Source: Paralichthys olivaceus (taxonomy: Eukaryota; Chordata; Actinopteri; Pleuronectiformes; Paralichthyidae). Taken from it: a stretch of 64,000 nucleotides of DNA. Made by a program: the position numbers and the translations under genes. The stretch spans positions 17,217,501 through 17,281,500 of the forward strand of contig NC_091099.1 in the NCBI RefSeq assembly GCF_024713975.1, written 5' to 3'. A model generated the notes under the pieces. That model made no database searches and was not told the origin of the DNA. It worked only from the letters and a program-made list of their open reading frames with translations. Shown here one piece after another: positions 1 to 14,187 of the stretch; position 1 is the first letter of the stretch; each line of letters begins with the position of its first letter.

Positions 1-1901
1 CGAGAACAAACATCAACACAAATATGTTAAAGTGGCGGACAAACATTAAAAAGTGGTCTGTGGCTTCATGTGAGATCCTTACAGGCAATGTTCATAAGAC
101 AAACATGAAATTAGTCAGTTCATAAAATAGGCTCATAATTCAACACGTAGAAACTGTAATGTGCTCCTCTGTCATCACCAGAGCACTGAAGGCTGTTGGT
201 TGGCTCTTTAAAAAAAGAGAATTGCATTTTTCCTCAAAGAAAATGTCTTGTATCACAGTATAGCCCATCGCCTCTTAATCACATTATTAGCAAAAGACGT
301 GGAGACTGGGTAAAACACCCATAAGACATGTAAGTACAGAGAGAGAGTGTTGTTTGGGTTTGTGCACATGCATGCGTGACGCACTGGTGAGTCTGCCGTG
401 TGTTGATATCACCATGCTACCAGCACAGTGATGCAGTCAGAGTCCAGACCCCAGAGAGAGGAGACAGTTGGTCTCATCACACACCAGCAATGGCTTCTTC
501 AGTGGTTATGGGTCGCTCATGCCAACATTGACAGCCCCCTCCCCCCACTCCAGACAACACCAACAGCCAGTCACTGTAAAACATTTACATAGACATACAC
601 ACTCCTAAAAAGAATCATTTTCAAAATCAAATGTATTGCACTTTAAACACGATGCCCAGTACACAGAGACACTTTAAGAGATGACTGACCACAAAAGTCA
701 AACAAGGCAATCATAAGACAGGGGTGAGGAACCTTCGGCCTCCAGGCTGCAAGACAATTTGATCTGGACTGTGGGACAATTTCTTAAAATAAAAAATGTC
801 TCAAGAAAGCAACTTATTTTGATTTAAATTGCAATTCTGCCTTCTTACCGCTAAAATTGTAAAGGTAAAATTGTGCATTGCATCATCACCACAACCATCT
901 GACACAGCCGGCTCTCAGCGCGAACCATATCAGGCTTATGTGACATGGAGTCACTCGTTAAGTATGGCCCTCAAAAATGTTAAGGGCCCTTGATAGGAAA
1001 AGGTTCCCCACCCCTGCAACAAGAAATGAAGAAAACAAACACGTAGAACAGAGGATGCTAATTTCCACTGTGCCATACTCAAATGCATCAGTGCGAACCT
1101 TCATCTCCCGTTCACTTCCAATTTGTTTGAGCGAAGGTGGGATCATGTGGAGTTCAACTTCAGTGAACTTTGACCCACAGATTTGCTTTACATGTATGTG
1201 TGACATAGCCCTCAGTACGTTCCTCATTAAAAACAATAATTCAAAGTTTAGATATATAGACTCATTTACCTCTTTGGGTGAATGAGTCTGATTAGAAAAT
1301 CTAGTAAAGTATGGATATAACACCAGAGGCCTGTTAGCTTAACTTAGCAAAAAGACTGGAAACTGGATGGACGGTCTAAAGTAACAAGGTCTTCCAGCAT
1401 CCAAATCTCATGTTACGGGTTTCTTCTTAGCTTTCTTCTTTGTGTTTTCATGTGCATGACTACAAGAATGTCAGTGATATTAAAGGTAAGCTGAGGCAAA
1501 ATGAAAAGAATAACCATTTTCTTGCATTTTCTTCCTGATCTATGGATTCTATCCCTTTAAAATGTGGTAAAGAGTGAGTCCCATGTTGCTGCATTATGGT
1601 GAAAAGCATTTCTCTTCACCCCTCTTAATCCTTGAAGTGGCCTTTTGTGTCTTGTGATTATCACTTTTTCATCAATCAGTGAGGAACTAACAAAATATAC
1701 TGTTATAAATATTATTGTTAAGATTAAATGGAAATATTAGGTACACACATTCAAGTTTACACAAGAAAATCGCCAAAATTTCACTTTTAAAAAAACAGCG
1801 ACTGTAAATGCATGGCGATCGTGTCCTATGATGATTGTACAACCAATCCTCTTAGACTATCCTAATAACTGACAGTGGTGTCATTGTTGATTTCAGTATG
1901 T
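1..1901 (-). other. tmcc3: Probable tmcc3 3' untranslated region and downstream flank
   Basis: This stretch follows the tmcc3 stop codon on the minus strand. I see no convincing coding exon in it. I found no AATAAA on the minus strand here, so the true transcript end may lie outside the window or use a variant signal. It contains one short hAT-like element at 719-1016. Confidence 0.5.
719..1016. mobile_element. Short non-autonomous hAT-like element
   Basis: The left end reads CAGGGGTGAGGAACCTT and the right end, reverse-complemented, reads CAGGGGTGGGGAACCTT, giving terminal inverted repeats that match at 16 of 17 bases. CAGGGG termini of this kind are typical of hAT elements. The 8-base flanks (tcataaga and caacaaga) agree at only five positions, so the target duplication is decayed. 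There is no transposase coding capacity. It lies in the presumed tmcc3 3' region. Confidence 0.65.
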
Positions 1902-4900
1902 TCAACCGAGCACCAGCAACCTGTCCATGGCGTACTGTAAACGATCTAAATTCTTCCAGAATATGGTCAAGAAACAAATCCCCAGGAAGGTAGCGACCAC
2001 ATGGTATCGGCTCCTCATGAGTGGGGCAGCAAACTTAGCAACGGTGGAGACGCACACCAGGATGACGGTGATGATGGCCAGCATGATGTTGATGCTCTTC
2101 CCCAGCAGAACCCGGGCGTCGTGGCTCTCGAGCTGGACCGTCTGCTGCTGCTGCTGCTGCTGGAGCTCCAGCTTGGACACTCGCGTCTGACACGACTCGA
2201 GGGCTTCCTGGAATTAACACGAGAGAGAGAGACTTCACCGGCCTGAACATTTCCAAAGTGGCTAAAGGGTATTTTTCTGACCTTTTAACCATTACCCAAA
2301 TTCCCCCAAACAATGAATTATGTATCACAAGGATGGAGAGGAAAGTTTGGTCGTGAATGCCAAGCGACAAATGAGACGATTTGTTTCATCTGATGAAGGG
2401 AACAACTTTCCCCTCGCTGTGGTAATGATCTCATTAACTCTTAAACAAGCTTCACCAATGTGTTGAACATGACCTACTGATCCACCAACATGTCACATTT
2501 TTATATCACAACCAAAAACAGACACGTGTATTAGAGTGGGACAATTTTCTGTCGAATCCTGTCCGTGCCTGAGAGAAAAGCTACCTAACACTATTCTTAA
2601 TTGCTTCCAGGTCCTACATATTTATCGTATTAATATTTCTGGGGTTGGATTCCCAGAAGGGTTTGTACATTTTTATATAGAACCAGCGCTTAGCCTATTA
2701 GACTGGATGTGCTTGGGTTGAGACATCAGCCTGAGAGAAAACGAATCAAGCTCAACATGAATCTGATATTTTGCCCAATTACAGGCATGTGGAGTGTAAA
2801 AAATAAAAGTAGATAGCCCAGCCAATGTCCAAATCCAACCAGAGCCTGGACATCCTTCCAACATTTTGTCCATATCCATCTCTGGTTGGGTGTCCAAAAT
2901 CTAACCTGTATGTCCCTGGCCCTCTCGTGGGCCTGGTAGGCCACCCTCTCCTCAATGCTGGCCAGTTCCTGCTTCAAATTCGCCATTTCATTTTGGTGAA
3001 GCTCCGTCAGGTCGTTCAGTTGGTCTTCCAAATGTTCATACCTTGAGATCAGTGCAGAATGATTATTATTTAATCCAAACATTTTTTTTTTAATGTTTAC
3101 ATCAAACTACAAAATACCTGTATCTCTCTTCCTGCAGTGTTTGGCTGAGGATGCCATACTCTCTTTTGAACTGAGTCTTCAGCTCATCCATGTCGTCCTC
3201 CAACTGGCTCTGAGCTTCTTTAACCTCCCTTACCTCCTCCAGGCTCAGGGCCAGTCTGCTCTGACTTTCGCCACCTGCTGGCTGCCCCTGACCATGCGCC
3301 TGCCCCGCTGACACCCCTCCTGTTGCTGGGTGCCCGTTACTGTCCGCTGAAATAGAAGCACTCCCCGAGGAGCACTCGTCATCACTGGGGTACTTGGGCT
3401 TGCTGACCATAGAGGTGCTGCTGCTCAGCCCCTTCCCTGCACTGTCGGTGGGTAACGGAGAGGAAGCGTCAAGACTGGTCTTTAGGTGGGCGATGTTGTC
3501 AGCGCTGCCAAACTTGTTCCTGATGAGGTTGGCGAACTCTCTGGGTTTGCTGAAGAAGAAAGGAGGAGAGAGAGAAACTCCTGGTCCGATGGTCTTGATC
3601 TTGTCCATGGTCGGGTGGCGGCCACTGCCCGTCATATCCCTCAGGAGCTCTCTGGGCGACTCCCTGGGGATGGTGCTGTGTTTGACAGCGGACGGATGAG
3701 TGGATGGGCTGTGATGGATTTCACTGTCCTTCATCTTTCGATGATACTGTTCTAGCTTCTTTTGCATCTGAGCGATGTTTTGAGCCGATTTCTGGTTCTT
3801 CTTCTCAAACACCTGCTTGATGCGCCCCAACTGCTGCTTCTCCGCACTGTTCACCAGCTTCAAATACTCGGCTACATTCTCGTCTCTTGCCGTTTGCTCA
3901 ATCTTCAGCTGTTCTGTGACTTTCAGTATCTTTTGCTGGAGGTTGTCTAAGCAAGAACGACTACGCTGGACCTCGAAACCGAGAGCTGGACCAGGACTTG
4001 TATCACTGAGGTCCAGATCCAGATTGTTCTCTGAAGAACCCCGCCGCATCGATACAGGGAGGTTCAGTAAACTGCCCTCAGCGCTCCGATCCTGCAAGAG
4101 GGAGAAACACAGATATTAAGAATGGAACATTTAGGGATGATCTTACACCACAGAAATGTGTCTTATCAGCAAAAAAATTACATTAGTCAACCAGGAAAGG
4201 AAATATAGGCCAGACAATTCCGAGAACATGCATCACCTTGGGTTACTTCCTCTTGTTGGGATGCCTCTACTACCCACTTTCAGTTTACATCCATGTCTGT
4301 CCAGATTCATATGATGTATGCAGTGAAGACTTAAAAAAGGAATTCAATAAAATATATAAAGTGTATTTTATCTTAATAAATGTATAGATTATTGAGTTAT
4401 AGCAAAAATGTGGTTTGTGAAGCCATATCGAACTTTGACTTTTGACCAAGCTATAATAACAATAAAAATGCTTTTTATCAAACAACACATGATAATGAAT
4501 AAAATGGGATAAAAACAAATATTAATGATATTAATGAACAGATCAAATTTAATATTATTAATGAAATAACGTCTACAACATACTTAATCAAAACCAGGCT
4601 AAAGAGATAAATACAAATAGATAGATATGTATTTTGTGAAATCAGAGCGACCTTTGCCACCAAAATCTAAATAAGTTCATCCATGAGTCCAAATGAGCCA
4701 TGGATTCAAATTTAATGAAATTATCTCACAGTATTCCAGAGATATTGCATTCATAACAGTCTGTACATATGGACAGAGGCAACATAGTTACACTAATAGT
4801 CATTGTCAATCTGAAAGTAAAATGAAGGGAGCATTATTAATTGTCCATTAATATCTACCGTTCCATGGCATGAGCACATGTGGCCAGTGTGTTTACAACA

Positions 4901-7900
4901 AACAGTTCCAAATTAATGGTTTGGATAATTGGGTTGAATTGTTTAATTGCTCTGCAGACTAAGCTGTAGATGTGTCTACAACAGCTTCACTGCTCCCACG
5001 TGTCTCTACAAAACGTCTGGTGAGCAAAATCTTTATAATAATGGCTGAAACAATGAACATAAGGTTGTCAAATAATCTAATTTTCCTTCAAAGGTCTTTT
5101 TCACGTGTGTTTGAATGTATGCACGTACAGTACCTCAGCACACTGCTCCCCTGCTTGCAGATTGCCGCTGTGAGACCATCTGGTGTGTATGTAATGCTCT
5201 TATACTGTACGTTGGCACATCTGCTACGTTTTGGCAACAAGAATTTAATCCTGTTTGTTTATAGTATAGTACACAGATGAAAAAAACAGATAACAGCTAT
5301 TAATGTGTATGAAAGAAGTGGAGCGTGCAGACCTAATGTAGGTCAGTGATAATGTCACACGAGGCCACGAGCCTGAGGAAATCCCTTTTCCAGACAAAGT
5401 CCCCTAGTTTTATACTAAATTACCATTTCCCTGATGGAGGCTCAACATTATTGACTGTGACTGATAGAACATGGACTTTTTTGAGAAAGTCAAACAGAAT
5501 AAATAACACTTAAGTATGCAACTTTGGCACCTTAAAACGCTCCAAAAAGAGGAAGCTGGGGAAAGCAGCGAATCAAAGCCTTAATTAGATTTCCAGTCAG
5601 AATTTGTTTTAGCTTTAGTGTCACTTCTCTGCAACTGTGACATATGAAGACTTGCAAGATGATCACAGCACTACAGCACAGTAATGACTGGACATGTAAG
5701 CTGATAAAGCATAATACAAAGTGTTGTACAACAAGCACTATGGGCTGCACAAAGCTGCACTAATCCTTAACAAATGTAACACTGCTAGTTTCAAGCAAAT
5801 AAACAGATCACAGTAGACTTAGGACTCAATCCTGATTAGCATTTCCACATCAGCACATAATAGTTACATATTGCAAGATAAGCACCTTCACAATGCATCG
5901 TGAACTGATGCTCCTCCACACATGACTGTCAGGTGGACAGGGCTTTATCAACAATAGTGACATTATGTTTGGCTGGACGTGCAAACTGAGTCACATACAC
6001 ACTGATGCTGTTATACAAAAACACATTCAGCAGGATCACCCCTCTCTTAAGTCAGTTGGTTTTACCTGATCCAATAACACACGTACCTTCCCATTTAATT
6101 GCCGTTGCCACAATCAACTCGTCAAACTTGTTTGTGAGGCCAATAGAGAGAGCAGCAGCAATATCGTCTCTGAGATCTGTTTATTAGTAGAATGTAGTTT
6201 CACCATAATGTGCAATACAGGAACTGCTTTGTAGCCTACGTGTTTGTAACAACACTGGCCCTGTCATTATCTCTCTCTCTCAATAACAACAGGATGAAGT
6301 GCTTTGACATTTGTGTGTTACACAAGATGAATCCTAATGATCCTGGTGATCTAGACTTTTCCTGTCAATCCAGTTCAAAATGTCAGTTTGTCTAGTGGGT
6401 TTCATGATAAAATACCTGCAGTTAAATACCTCCACATGTTTGTTTAGAACTAATTACCATTAATTTTACTTTCCACTATTCTATTGGAATTGAAGCCTGC
6501 ATTTTTCTGTGTGTTATCTGTGCTTCAGGACGTTTTCCCACCTGAGACTAAAGAGCTGATCATTGTTAAATTGTTAACATTTGATCTGGTTAGTTCTGTT
6601 TCACATTGTCATTTAGGGAGCGCACTAAAGACTTTTGTATGTCATCATAACCTACATGGGCTGTGTCTACCTATTCTTGACCTTGATTGATTTGTAGACT
6701 GGCTGACGTTAGCGTGAGCTGTCAGACGCAGCACTGAACACTAGTTTGAATGTAAAAAATGAATTGTCATCATATAGCGCTGGAGTCTAGGCAACTCTGT
6801 TTTCAAGAGAGATCAGTTTCTCTTCCACTTCTTTTTCTTCTATTGTATGATATGGTCTCAACTTCCTGTAATTGGTGCAAATGTCTGAACTATTTCAAAA
6901 AAAGTGTTTTCACACTGCAAACGAACCAAAACATGATTTAAATTGAACTGAACTGAGACCACGTCTTTTGGGTCAGATTAAATTTTGGTCCATTGGTCTG
7001 GACTGTGGTCTGAGGCACCTTCACACATCATTTATGTTTCTCTTTCTGGTTAAATAGAAAACAATAAGATGAAATTAAACATGGTAATCATCGTGCCAGC
7101 TAAACATCACCATTGCAAGCTGGCTGCCATGCTCATTTGCTGCTCATCATTTAGTCCAAAGCACTGCCGTGCTTTAAGCTAAAGGGCAACTTCCAGGCTG
7201 TCAACTCTTAGTGTTGTGTAAAATGTACGTGCAGTTTATTGGTCTCTATGTGCTTGTTAAAATACTGTACATACATAATTTATAATTATTTATCCATAGT
7301 GTGTGGCTGGAGAATGCCATGCTTATTTCAACAAGCATGCCTGCAGTATTTCAGCCTCCGTCCTCATCCCATTCTCTCCCCCTCTCTGGCATCGGTCCTT
7401 CTTGAACACAGGACTCTTTCTCTGCAGAGAAAAAAGCGCACTTTGTCGTGTCCTACCTCTACTCTGTCTAGGACTCTGATGAGCGAGCTACTTGCATATG
7501 GATTCACTGGCCTATCGTAGCCTGAGGAGCCTTGCACCCGATCGCAATCCCCTCTCCTCCCAGAGACCATGCAAATATCTCTTGACAGAACAATTAGTTT
7601 CACACATAAGCTGACCTTTTGTCAAACCTGTTTGTCACACAAACGAAAGAGTTAACTAATACCGTCCTTCTTAAAGAGGAAGTATGGGACAGGCCGGTGT
7701 GTAGGTTGATCACATTACCCAGTCTTTTTAGTCTTTAAAACGAGCAACACAAAGAACTGTCTGTTCAACCAGAAAGCTTAGGCAACATGCTCTTTCGTCA
7801 CCACTGGAACTAAGCTGGCTCCTCTAAGCTTTTACTAAATGTTCTATGTTCTCCTCTGTAGCATTAGGGGCCAAATAAGGGTCTAAGTTTATTGCTTCAA

Positions 7901-10900
7901 GATGCTGTGATATCATACGGATGAGCATATGAAATAGTCACCTGGCAACCATTACTGGGTTACTGTTAGGGCCTGAAACAAAACCAGGCCTCGACAGGGG
8001 TGGAAGTGTTTAGAACGAGCATCAACAAAATGTCCATATCAAACTAATGCATCAAGAGAATGTCAAGCCAAATGTGTCTTACACAGCTGGAATGAGAGGC
8101 TTAGACTCTGTTAAAAAACATTCTGGCTCTTGGCAGGACGACATCTGATTCATGAGAGCAGCTCGAATACCGCTGATGACACAGCCCAGATCTTTTACAC
8201 TTACTAGAGCCCAAAAGTTGAATTTGACATCTGACATTTTCCTGATGAGAGACTCAAATTGTACCATTTCAATCTAATAAGCGATTTTCCTCAACTGCTG
8301 CAGTTTTACCCATAACTGCTGGAGCAATCTGAGGGCCTCTCTGGTAGAGTGGCTCTGCTTAATGAATTAGTCTCATGCTGATGAAAATGTTCTCCCAAAT
8401 CTGCAGAGAAGCTGTCCTACTTTTCAATCCATTTCTCCCCAACACTTATGCAGTTCTCCAGGGGTTGTTGAGGTAGAAGGTTTGAAAGCCCAGTAACTAG
8501 GGGAAAGGCCACAACGCAGCAGATGGCAGCAGCAGAGTGCAACAGTTGAATGTACAGTCATAACCTGAGAGGTCACAAATTGAAGCAAGGTTAGAGTTTG
8601 ATGAGACTGTGGTACCATCTAAAGTGGTTTAACCTTTCCAGGTTGTTCTTGAGCAACACAGTGAGATCCTATCTGTGCTCAGTGACTATAAGTATATAGT
8701 ATATACTTAAGCCGTTTTCAGACTTATCCTACGAGTAAAATCCTGAGAATTGGCAACAGAGTTTTCCCACAGTTTGCCTTTCACACATGCACTATACAGC
8801 GGGAGGTTCTCTGCATAGACGGGTTAACAACAATCAAATCTCATTTCCAAGTTGACATCTCTGTCAGCTCTTTCCTCCAGAGACATTTGTATTATTTTTG
8901 TTTTCAGTTTTGCATCCGTTACGTGTTAGATACGTCATCAACACGGCCACTCGCTCGTAGGGAATTTGCTGGATCTTATCCTGCTGTGTTTTCACATGGG
9001 CTCACTCAGACGTTATCGGACCGACAGAAAAAACAGAGAGGGCTACAGAAACCGAAACAGATAAGAGATAAGGGGTTGGGAGTAGAACAAAGAGAGATTG
9101 GTTCCAAACACAGCTCAGCAGCTCAAATCATCCCAATCATCCTCATCTCCACCAACAGGATCTACAGGAGTCCTCTGTGCCCCCGGGGTGCCTCCCTCAC
9201 ACCTAAGCCCCTGCATAAGCTCCCCCCTTCTCCACGCTGCCCTACATAGCACACACAGCGTCTGTGCAACAGCATGACCCATTTTAATATGCTCTGACCT
9301 CACTTGACAGCATAACATAAAGATCCAACTGCATCAGCCTCAATCTTGACCCGACAAGGGAGAGCCGTTTGCTGTTCTCCTCCAGAAATTTGCACAAATA
9401 TTTTCTGCTTTTCGGGAGGGGGAGGCAAGTCATGGTGAGTCGATAGAAACTGCAGATCCTGCTTATCTTGCACTGTAGTGTTCTCCCTCTTGGATCAATG
9501 GTCCAGTTAGCGATTACATTTTTTATGCAAAAACAGACACTGCACCCCCTCTCCCCCACTGCAGCAATGGAAGAGGCAAGAAACAAGAAGCAATCCAAAA
9601 TTTAAGCCGTGAACTGGGGTGTAGCAGAAAGGCACAACTTATTTAGGTTCCAGTGGTTGTGCAGTGGGTGTATACGCAACACTGAGCTGCATTAGTCTAA
9701 TACATTGTGATTCAGATTAGCAGAACATACAGACACTGAGCCTGTTTCTTGCTAAGCTCGCTTCCCCCTCCACAAATAAGTCATCTTATGCAAACAGGAA
9801 GACACTGCCCCTGTTATGAGGAAGTAATGTTTTTAAGATGTAATCTGCTGAAACCATTGGTTCACGTCATGTAGTGATTCACATACATGTCGCAAGTGTT
9901 TGCAGCCATTTGAATAAAATAGATCTGAATGATGGGGCAGTGGTGAGTTGTTTGGTGCATAGGGTGGCACTTTTTTTTACCATTCTCTCTATGTGTGCCT
10001 CTGTGCACCCCAAATAAACGCACACACCAAAAACTGGCACACTCATCGAGATGGAACAAAACCGTCCCTTCAGTGGAGAACAGAACCACAGAGGGGAAGA
10101 AGCCTGCAGTGCTTATTGGTATTCCTTCCAGCTGATCCTCATGGATACAGACACTCTCCCACTCAGGGCTCACACAGGGAAACAGGAAAAATACTGACAC
10201 AGAGAGAGTGAGAGCAACAAGGAGCACATCTTTTGATCGGAGAGCTGACCCAACATCTCCTCCTCCTCTCTTCTCATCTGCATCCCACAGCTGCCTATGT
10301 GGTCTTCAACTGAATAAAAGAGGGGGGGTAAAAAAATTTAACTAGCAGCAGTGTTTGAAGTCTTAAGTTTTCTGAACGACTAATCCCCAGGAGGTCGGCA
10401 GAATGAATTGCTTAAAAACATATTTGCTATTATCTCATAGACAAGCTGGTCCCGGACTAAATCAATAGCCCATTAACACTCTCAGCGTCTGCTTGCCCCC
10501 CTCAACTGGCAGAGTATTGACTGGAATTCAATTAAGATAAATATGCAGCTATATTCAATGCACTCAGAGTGAGAGAGTGAATAGCAGCGATGACAAAGCA
10601 GGGTTAGTAAAGAGTCAAGCAGCTCATTAGCCGAGAAAATAGAGCTTGATAAAAAGAATAGAGCAGAGGGACAATGTTTGCAATTCAATGATTCACAACA
10701 TAAAGATTATTAAAAAGGATGTCAGTTATCCAGACATGATGGCTTACATGTTTGGCATTTGTCTGGTGGCATGAATGTACCACAGCCACCACAAGTGAAG
10801 CATAAGGTTCATGTAAGAACAAGATGTGTCAGTGAGAAATGACAAGCACATCTCTGCACGGCCCCCATCCACCGAGGGTTAAAGACATTTTCTGGAAATG

Positions 10901-13900
10901 AGCCACTCAAGCTGAATTGTTGCATCATCTTGGCCTATAACCCGCTATGTCTTCTGCACAATGGCTTTTCGAGAAACAAAACTGGAATGTCATTTGCGGC
11001 CAACAAAAGGGGGAAAAGCATAAATACACAGCCCAGCAGCAATAAACCAGCCAACAGCGTCAGATATGTCCTTCAGTTATATTGTGCTGATGGTTTTACA
11101 GTGGCTGCGGAAAGTCGTCAAATCCCTTCACTTCTTCAACACTTAACTATGTGGTAGACATTTATATTTTTTTTGCAAATGTATTAAAAATGAATTACAC
11201 TATAGAGACAAGATCATGTTGAGGCATAGATCACAGCAAGAGTACAAACATTTCTAAAGTTTTGAGGGATAATGGCAACAATAATTGTGAACAGGGTAAA
11301 GATTGGAACCACACAGACTTTTTCTGGAGGTGCCTGTCTGACCTAACTGGGTACTGGGCAAGAAGGAACAAGAACCCACTGGTCATTCTCAAGCCGGTTT
11401 GAGACATAAACTCTGGGAAATGTCCACATTAGGGATAGAGATTGTCCAGGTGAGGGTTGGTGCAGCATAGACATGATGTATAAATTCCATTCCACCGTTG
11501 GCCCGCATCACCAAAAGCTCTCGAATCTCATGTCTTTCTAAATAGACATCTTTGTCTCTGCCTTCCACATGTATGACAACACAACCACTCACTTGCTCCC
11601 AGTGAAGTAGACTCCATCAGACATTATTCGTTTTTTTAATAAGAGTCTGGCTGAAGACACTCCGGAGAATGTAAGGAGTAACTGATGGTAATTCAGATAT
11701 TTGCGTTTTCACATAAAACCCCTGTGAATAATTTCAATATCCAGAGTTCAGTGCAGGTCTAAGAGCAGCCTAATTGACAAATGGATGTTTTCACCTTGTC
11801 TTTATGGGTTATTGAGTAGATTAAAGGGCAAAAAGTGAGATTTCTTCCTTTAAGAATTCAATCTTAGACACATTCAAATGTGCAAAAAGAGGTAGTGTCT
11901 GAATACTTCCTGGCACAACTTATTTGTGTATTACTCTTCCTCTTCAGAGGAAAGGTTATTGACATTTATTTATTTGAGTTATTGTTGCTCACAGGCCAAG
12001 TGACAGCTCTCTTTTCAGATGCAAGATGTCACCTCGACCTTTTGAAGAATAAGGTGGCTGCTCAACAGGCCTGAAGGCTCGTGCATATACCAGCAACACA
12101 AAGAAACACAAAATGCTGCATGATACTTGGCTGACTTTCTGGTTGCACAAGAATCAAGCTTGACTGAGCATTCCTCTCCTCAGAGTCAATGTGACCGAGA
12201 GCAACTGGCTTTAAACGTATTCAGGTTTATCTGTGCGATTGCATCATCAAACCATGAGTAGACATTCAGCAGCAAACAGCTGGACTTCTTTTGGCAAGTG
12301 ACTGTAAAGTGACTCTAAATGCAGATGTACATTTTCTAGACTGGTGACGTTCTTTCAGTCAAATTTGTAATTTGGATAAAATATATAAAAACTATTGATT
12401 TGAATATGTTTCTGCATGCGGAGGTAAAACCATAAATAACTGTAAAAATGATGTAAAAAACATGTCTGAGAGTAATCCGGACATTTCTCTATGTGATCAT
12501 CATCCACTCTTTGCTGTGGGTTTAGAATCTGGCCCATTATTATAATGTGTGTATGTTGTTAGACTGTGCTGTTAAATAACATCATGTGATATGATAAATG
12601 AGCATCAAATTTTGTTTAATTGCAGTGACCGTCTTCATACATCCTCTATGATACTACATATTCTAAATGTCAGTGTCACCGTGTACCCAGCACCACCCGT
12701 CATAAAGAGTAAGGTTAAAAAAGGTCACACATTTAGTCATTGATTGACCACAACACCTGTGCGATCAAATGCAAATACAGTAGTCTTGCAAAAAAAAAAC
12801 ACTTGAGTCTGATTAAACCATTAATTAAGTTGTTTTGTATGGATGAAATGCTCTGGTAAGATTTAGTTTAATATGCTGGACTGAACTGCATTATTCCTTC
12901 AACCAAGGAGGTTATGTTCTCATCTCTGTCCGTCTATTAGTTAGCAGGATTACGCTAAAGCTACTTCGAAGCTTGGTAGAAGTAAAGAACCCCTTCAATT
13001 TTAGATTATTTTTTCACTTCCTTTAACATTGTGAGATAGGGTTCTTTGCTAAGTTTTTGTTGATTTCTCAAAGAATAATTCTTGGATCTTGATAATAAAA
13101 AAAAAATCCAGATGTTATCCTTCATGAGTGTGCAATTTGGTGCAGATCCAAATGAAAATCCAGATCTAGTGGATTGAAATGTGTTTTCATCAGGGGAGTG
13201 TCTAGATATACACTCTACTGAGCATGATTAAGAATTGAAATAGCCCAAACATATATATAAAGTTAAATCAACACCAAAAGGGTCTATTTGAATTCAGACT
13301 ACTGTAGTGGAATGATATAGGAGGGAGGTTATTTTTCTTGGCACCTGAATAGTCACACAAACAAATATCTGCTCATTTATTTCAGACCCACATAATTTAA
13401 ATGATTATTCGATTTCGAAAGACTTACTTTAAAATTAACTGGAAAAAAATCAACTGAAAATGAACTAAAAGCTCAATGAACATCAACTGGAAATCAACAA
13501 ACACTCCAAATGAACTTGTCTTAAAAAAAAATCATGTGAAAATCGTGGGTTTATGTAGGTTGGCAGAAAAACTAATAAAAGACACCATCCAAGACTTTTC
13601 ACCATTTTCTTTTTTCACAGATTAAGCTGAAATAAAATGATTGCGAGTTTCAGACTAAAACTGAAATAAAGAGAAAGATTATTATTGTCCCGTCTGGATA
13701 TGGACAAACCCATGAAGTTTCCAGAGACAGATGATCATGGAGAGGTCTCCATGATGAAGACATATGTTTCTATGACGAACACATGTTCACATGGTACATA
13801 TGAGCAGCAGGGTCACTGGGGCTCTTTGTTAGCAGAGAGATATGCAGCTGCTGCTTTCACATGACGTGGATCTCATAGACTACAGTGTGTGTGTGTGTGT

Positions 13901-14037
13901 GTGTGTCTGTGTTTATCACTGGTACAGCAGCCACACAACAATGGTGCACAACACACTCACATGATACTCACCATCCGGCTGCTCAGGCGTTTCTCCACTT
14001 CGGATAAACTTCGCACCGACACGTTGGCGCTGGGCAT
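1902..14037 (-). CDS. tmcc3: Transmembrane and coiled-coil domain family protein 3
   Basis: Coding exons on the minus strand are 13972-14037, 3118-4091, 2906-3041 and 1902-2207, giving 1482 nt or 493 aa plus stop. All junctions have GT/AG and keep frame. Exon 1 encodes 22 residues starting [16 protein letters not shown]. The large exon carries the family signature around [19 protein letters not shown] and a conserved coiled coil ([14 protein letters not shown]). The next exon continues the coiled coil to RARDIQ. The last exon holds a run of seven Gln and two hydrophobic segments at about residues 431-452 and 461-477, the usual C-terminal ER-membrane hairpin. TMCC proteins are ER membrane proteins; TMCC3 has been linked to ER three-way junctions. 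The C-terminal membrane segment ([20 protein letters not shown]) fits TMCC3 better than TMCC1 or TMCC2, and the neighbours nr2c1, fgd6 and metap2 support the assignment. Intron 1 is almost 10 kb. Confidence 0.9.
8700..9040. mobile_element. MITE-like dispersed repeat
   Basis: The stretch starting at about 8709 (cgttttcagacttatcctac, then tcctgagaattggcaacaga) resembles one at 23417-23480 in the nr2c1 5' region. Both contain a 'TTTTCAGAC..GAGAATT' start and a 'cacacatgcac / cacatgtgcac' segment at similar spacing. The far end near 8960-9020 has GGAATTTGCTGGA, roughly the reverse of the start, which suggests inverted ends. I could not define a target duplication. Confidence 0.35.
12896..13225 (+). 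repeat. Dispersed repeat, GGAGGTTATGTT family (plus copy)
   Basis: It starts CCAAGGAGGTTATGTTCTCA, continues with 'ttagttagcaggattacgc', 'gcaatttggtgcagatccaa' and ends 'tacactctactgagc'. The same blocks recur in the same order at 38577-39195 and inverted at 30330-30645, 46763-46990, 50140-50385 and 63060-63235. It looks like a non-autonomous DNA transposon family with CCTCCnnnnAGGAGG-like ends; the superfamily is not determined. Confidence 0.6.
13885..13907. repeat. (TG)n microsatellite in tmcc3 intron 1
   Basis: A short, nearly pure TG run lies about 65 bases past the donor of tmcc3 exon 1. Confidence 0.85.
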
Positions 14038-14087
14038 AATAATAATAATCCAGAGTCGGAGCTTCAGCCCGGAGACACACGATCACG

Positions 14088-14122
14088 TCTTCTCTTCTTC
14101 TTCGTCTTCTTCTTCTTCTTCA
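14088..14122. repeat. (TTC)n imperfect microsatellite in tmcc3 5' leader
   Basis: The plus strand reads TTC repeats with two interruptions, so the tmcc3 sense strand would have a GAA/GAAGAA purine tract about 50 nt before the ATG. Confidence 0.8.
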
Positions 14123-14187
14123 TCCACCTTAGTTCAGCAGCAGCTCAACACTCACTGCCTGAGTCCATGTTGAGACCCGACCGGCTC

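Larger units (their letters stand above)
4092..13971 (-). other. tmcc3: tmcc3 intron 1, no coding exon recognised
   Basis: This 9.9-kb intron separates the short first coding exon from the main exon. The open frames in it are short, lack family resemblance and lack good splice contexts. It holds several dispersed repeats: a MITE-like stretch near 6897-7060 beginning TTTTCACACTGCAAACGAACC, another near 8700-9040, and a copy of the GGAGGTTATGTT family at 12896-13225. The low-repeat stretch at about 10470-10690 looks less decayed and may be regulatory, but that is a guess. Confidence 0.7.

Noticed and set aside
9284..9598. 104-codon open frame on the minus strand in tmcc3 intron 1
   Set aside because: No domain, no flanking splice logic, composition like random sequence, and it does not fit the tmcc3 frame.
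10930..11157. Short plus-strand frame in tmcc3 intron 1
   Set aside because: No similarity or splice support; length is within chance for this base composition.
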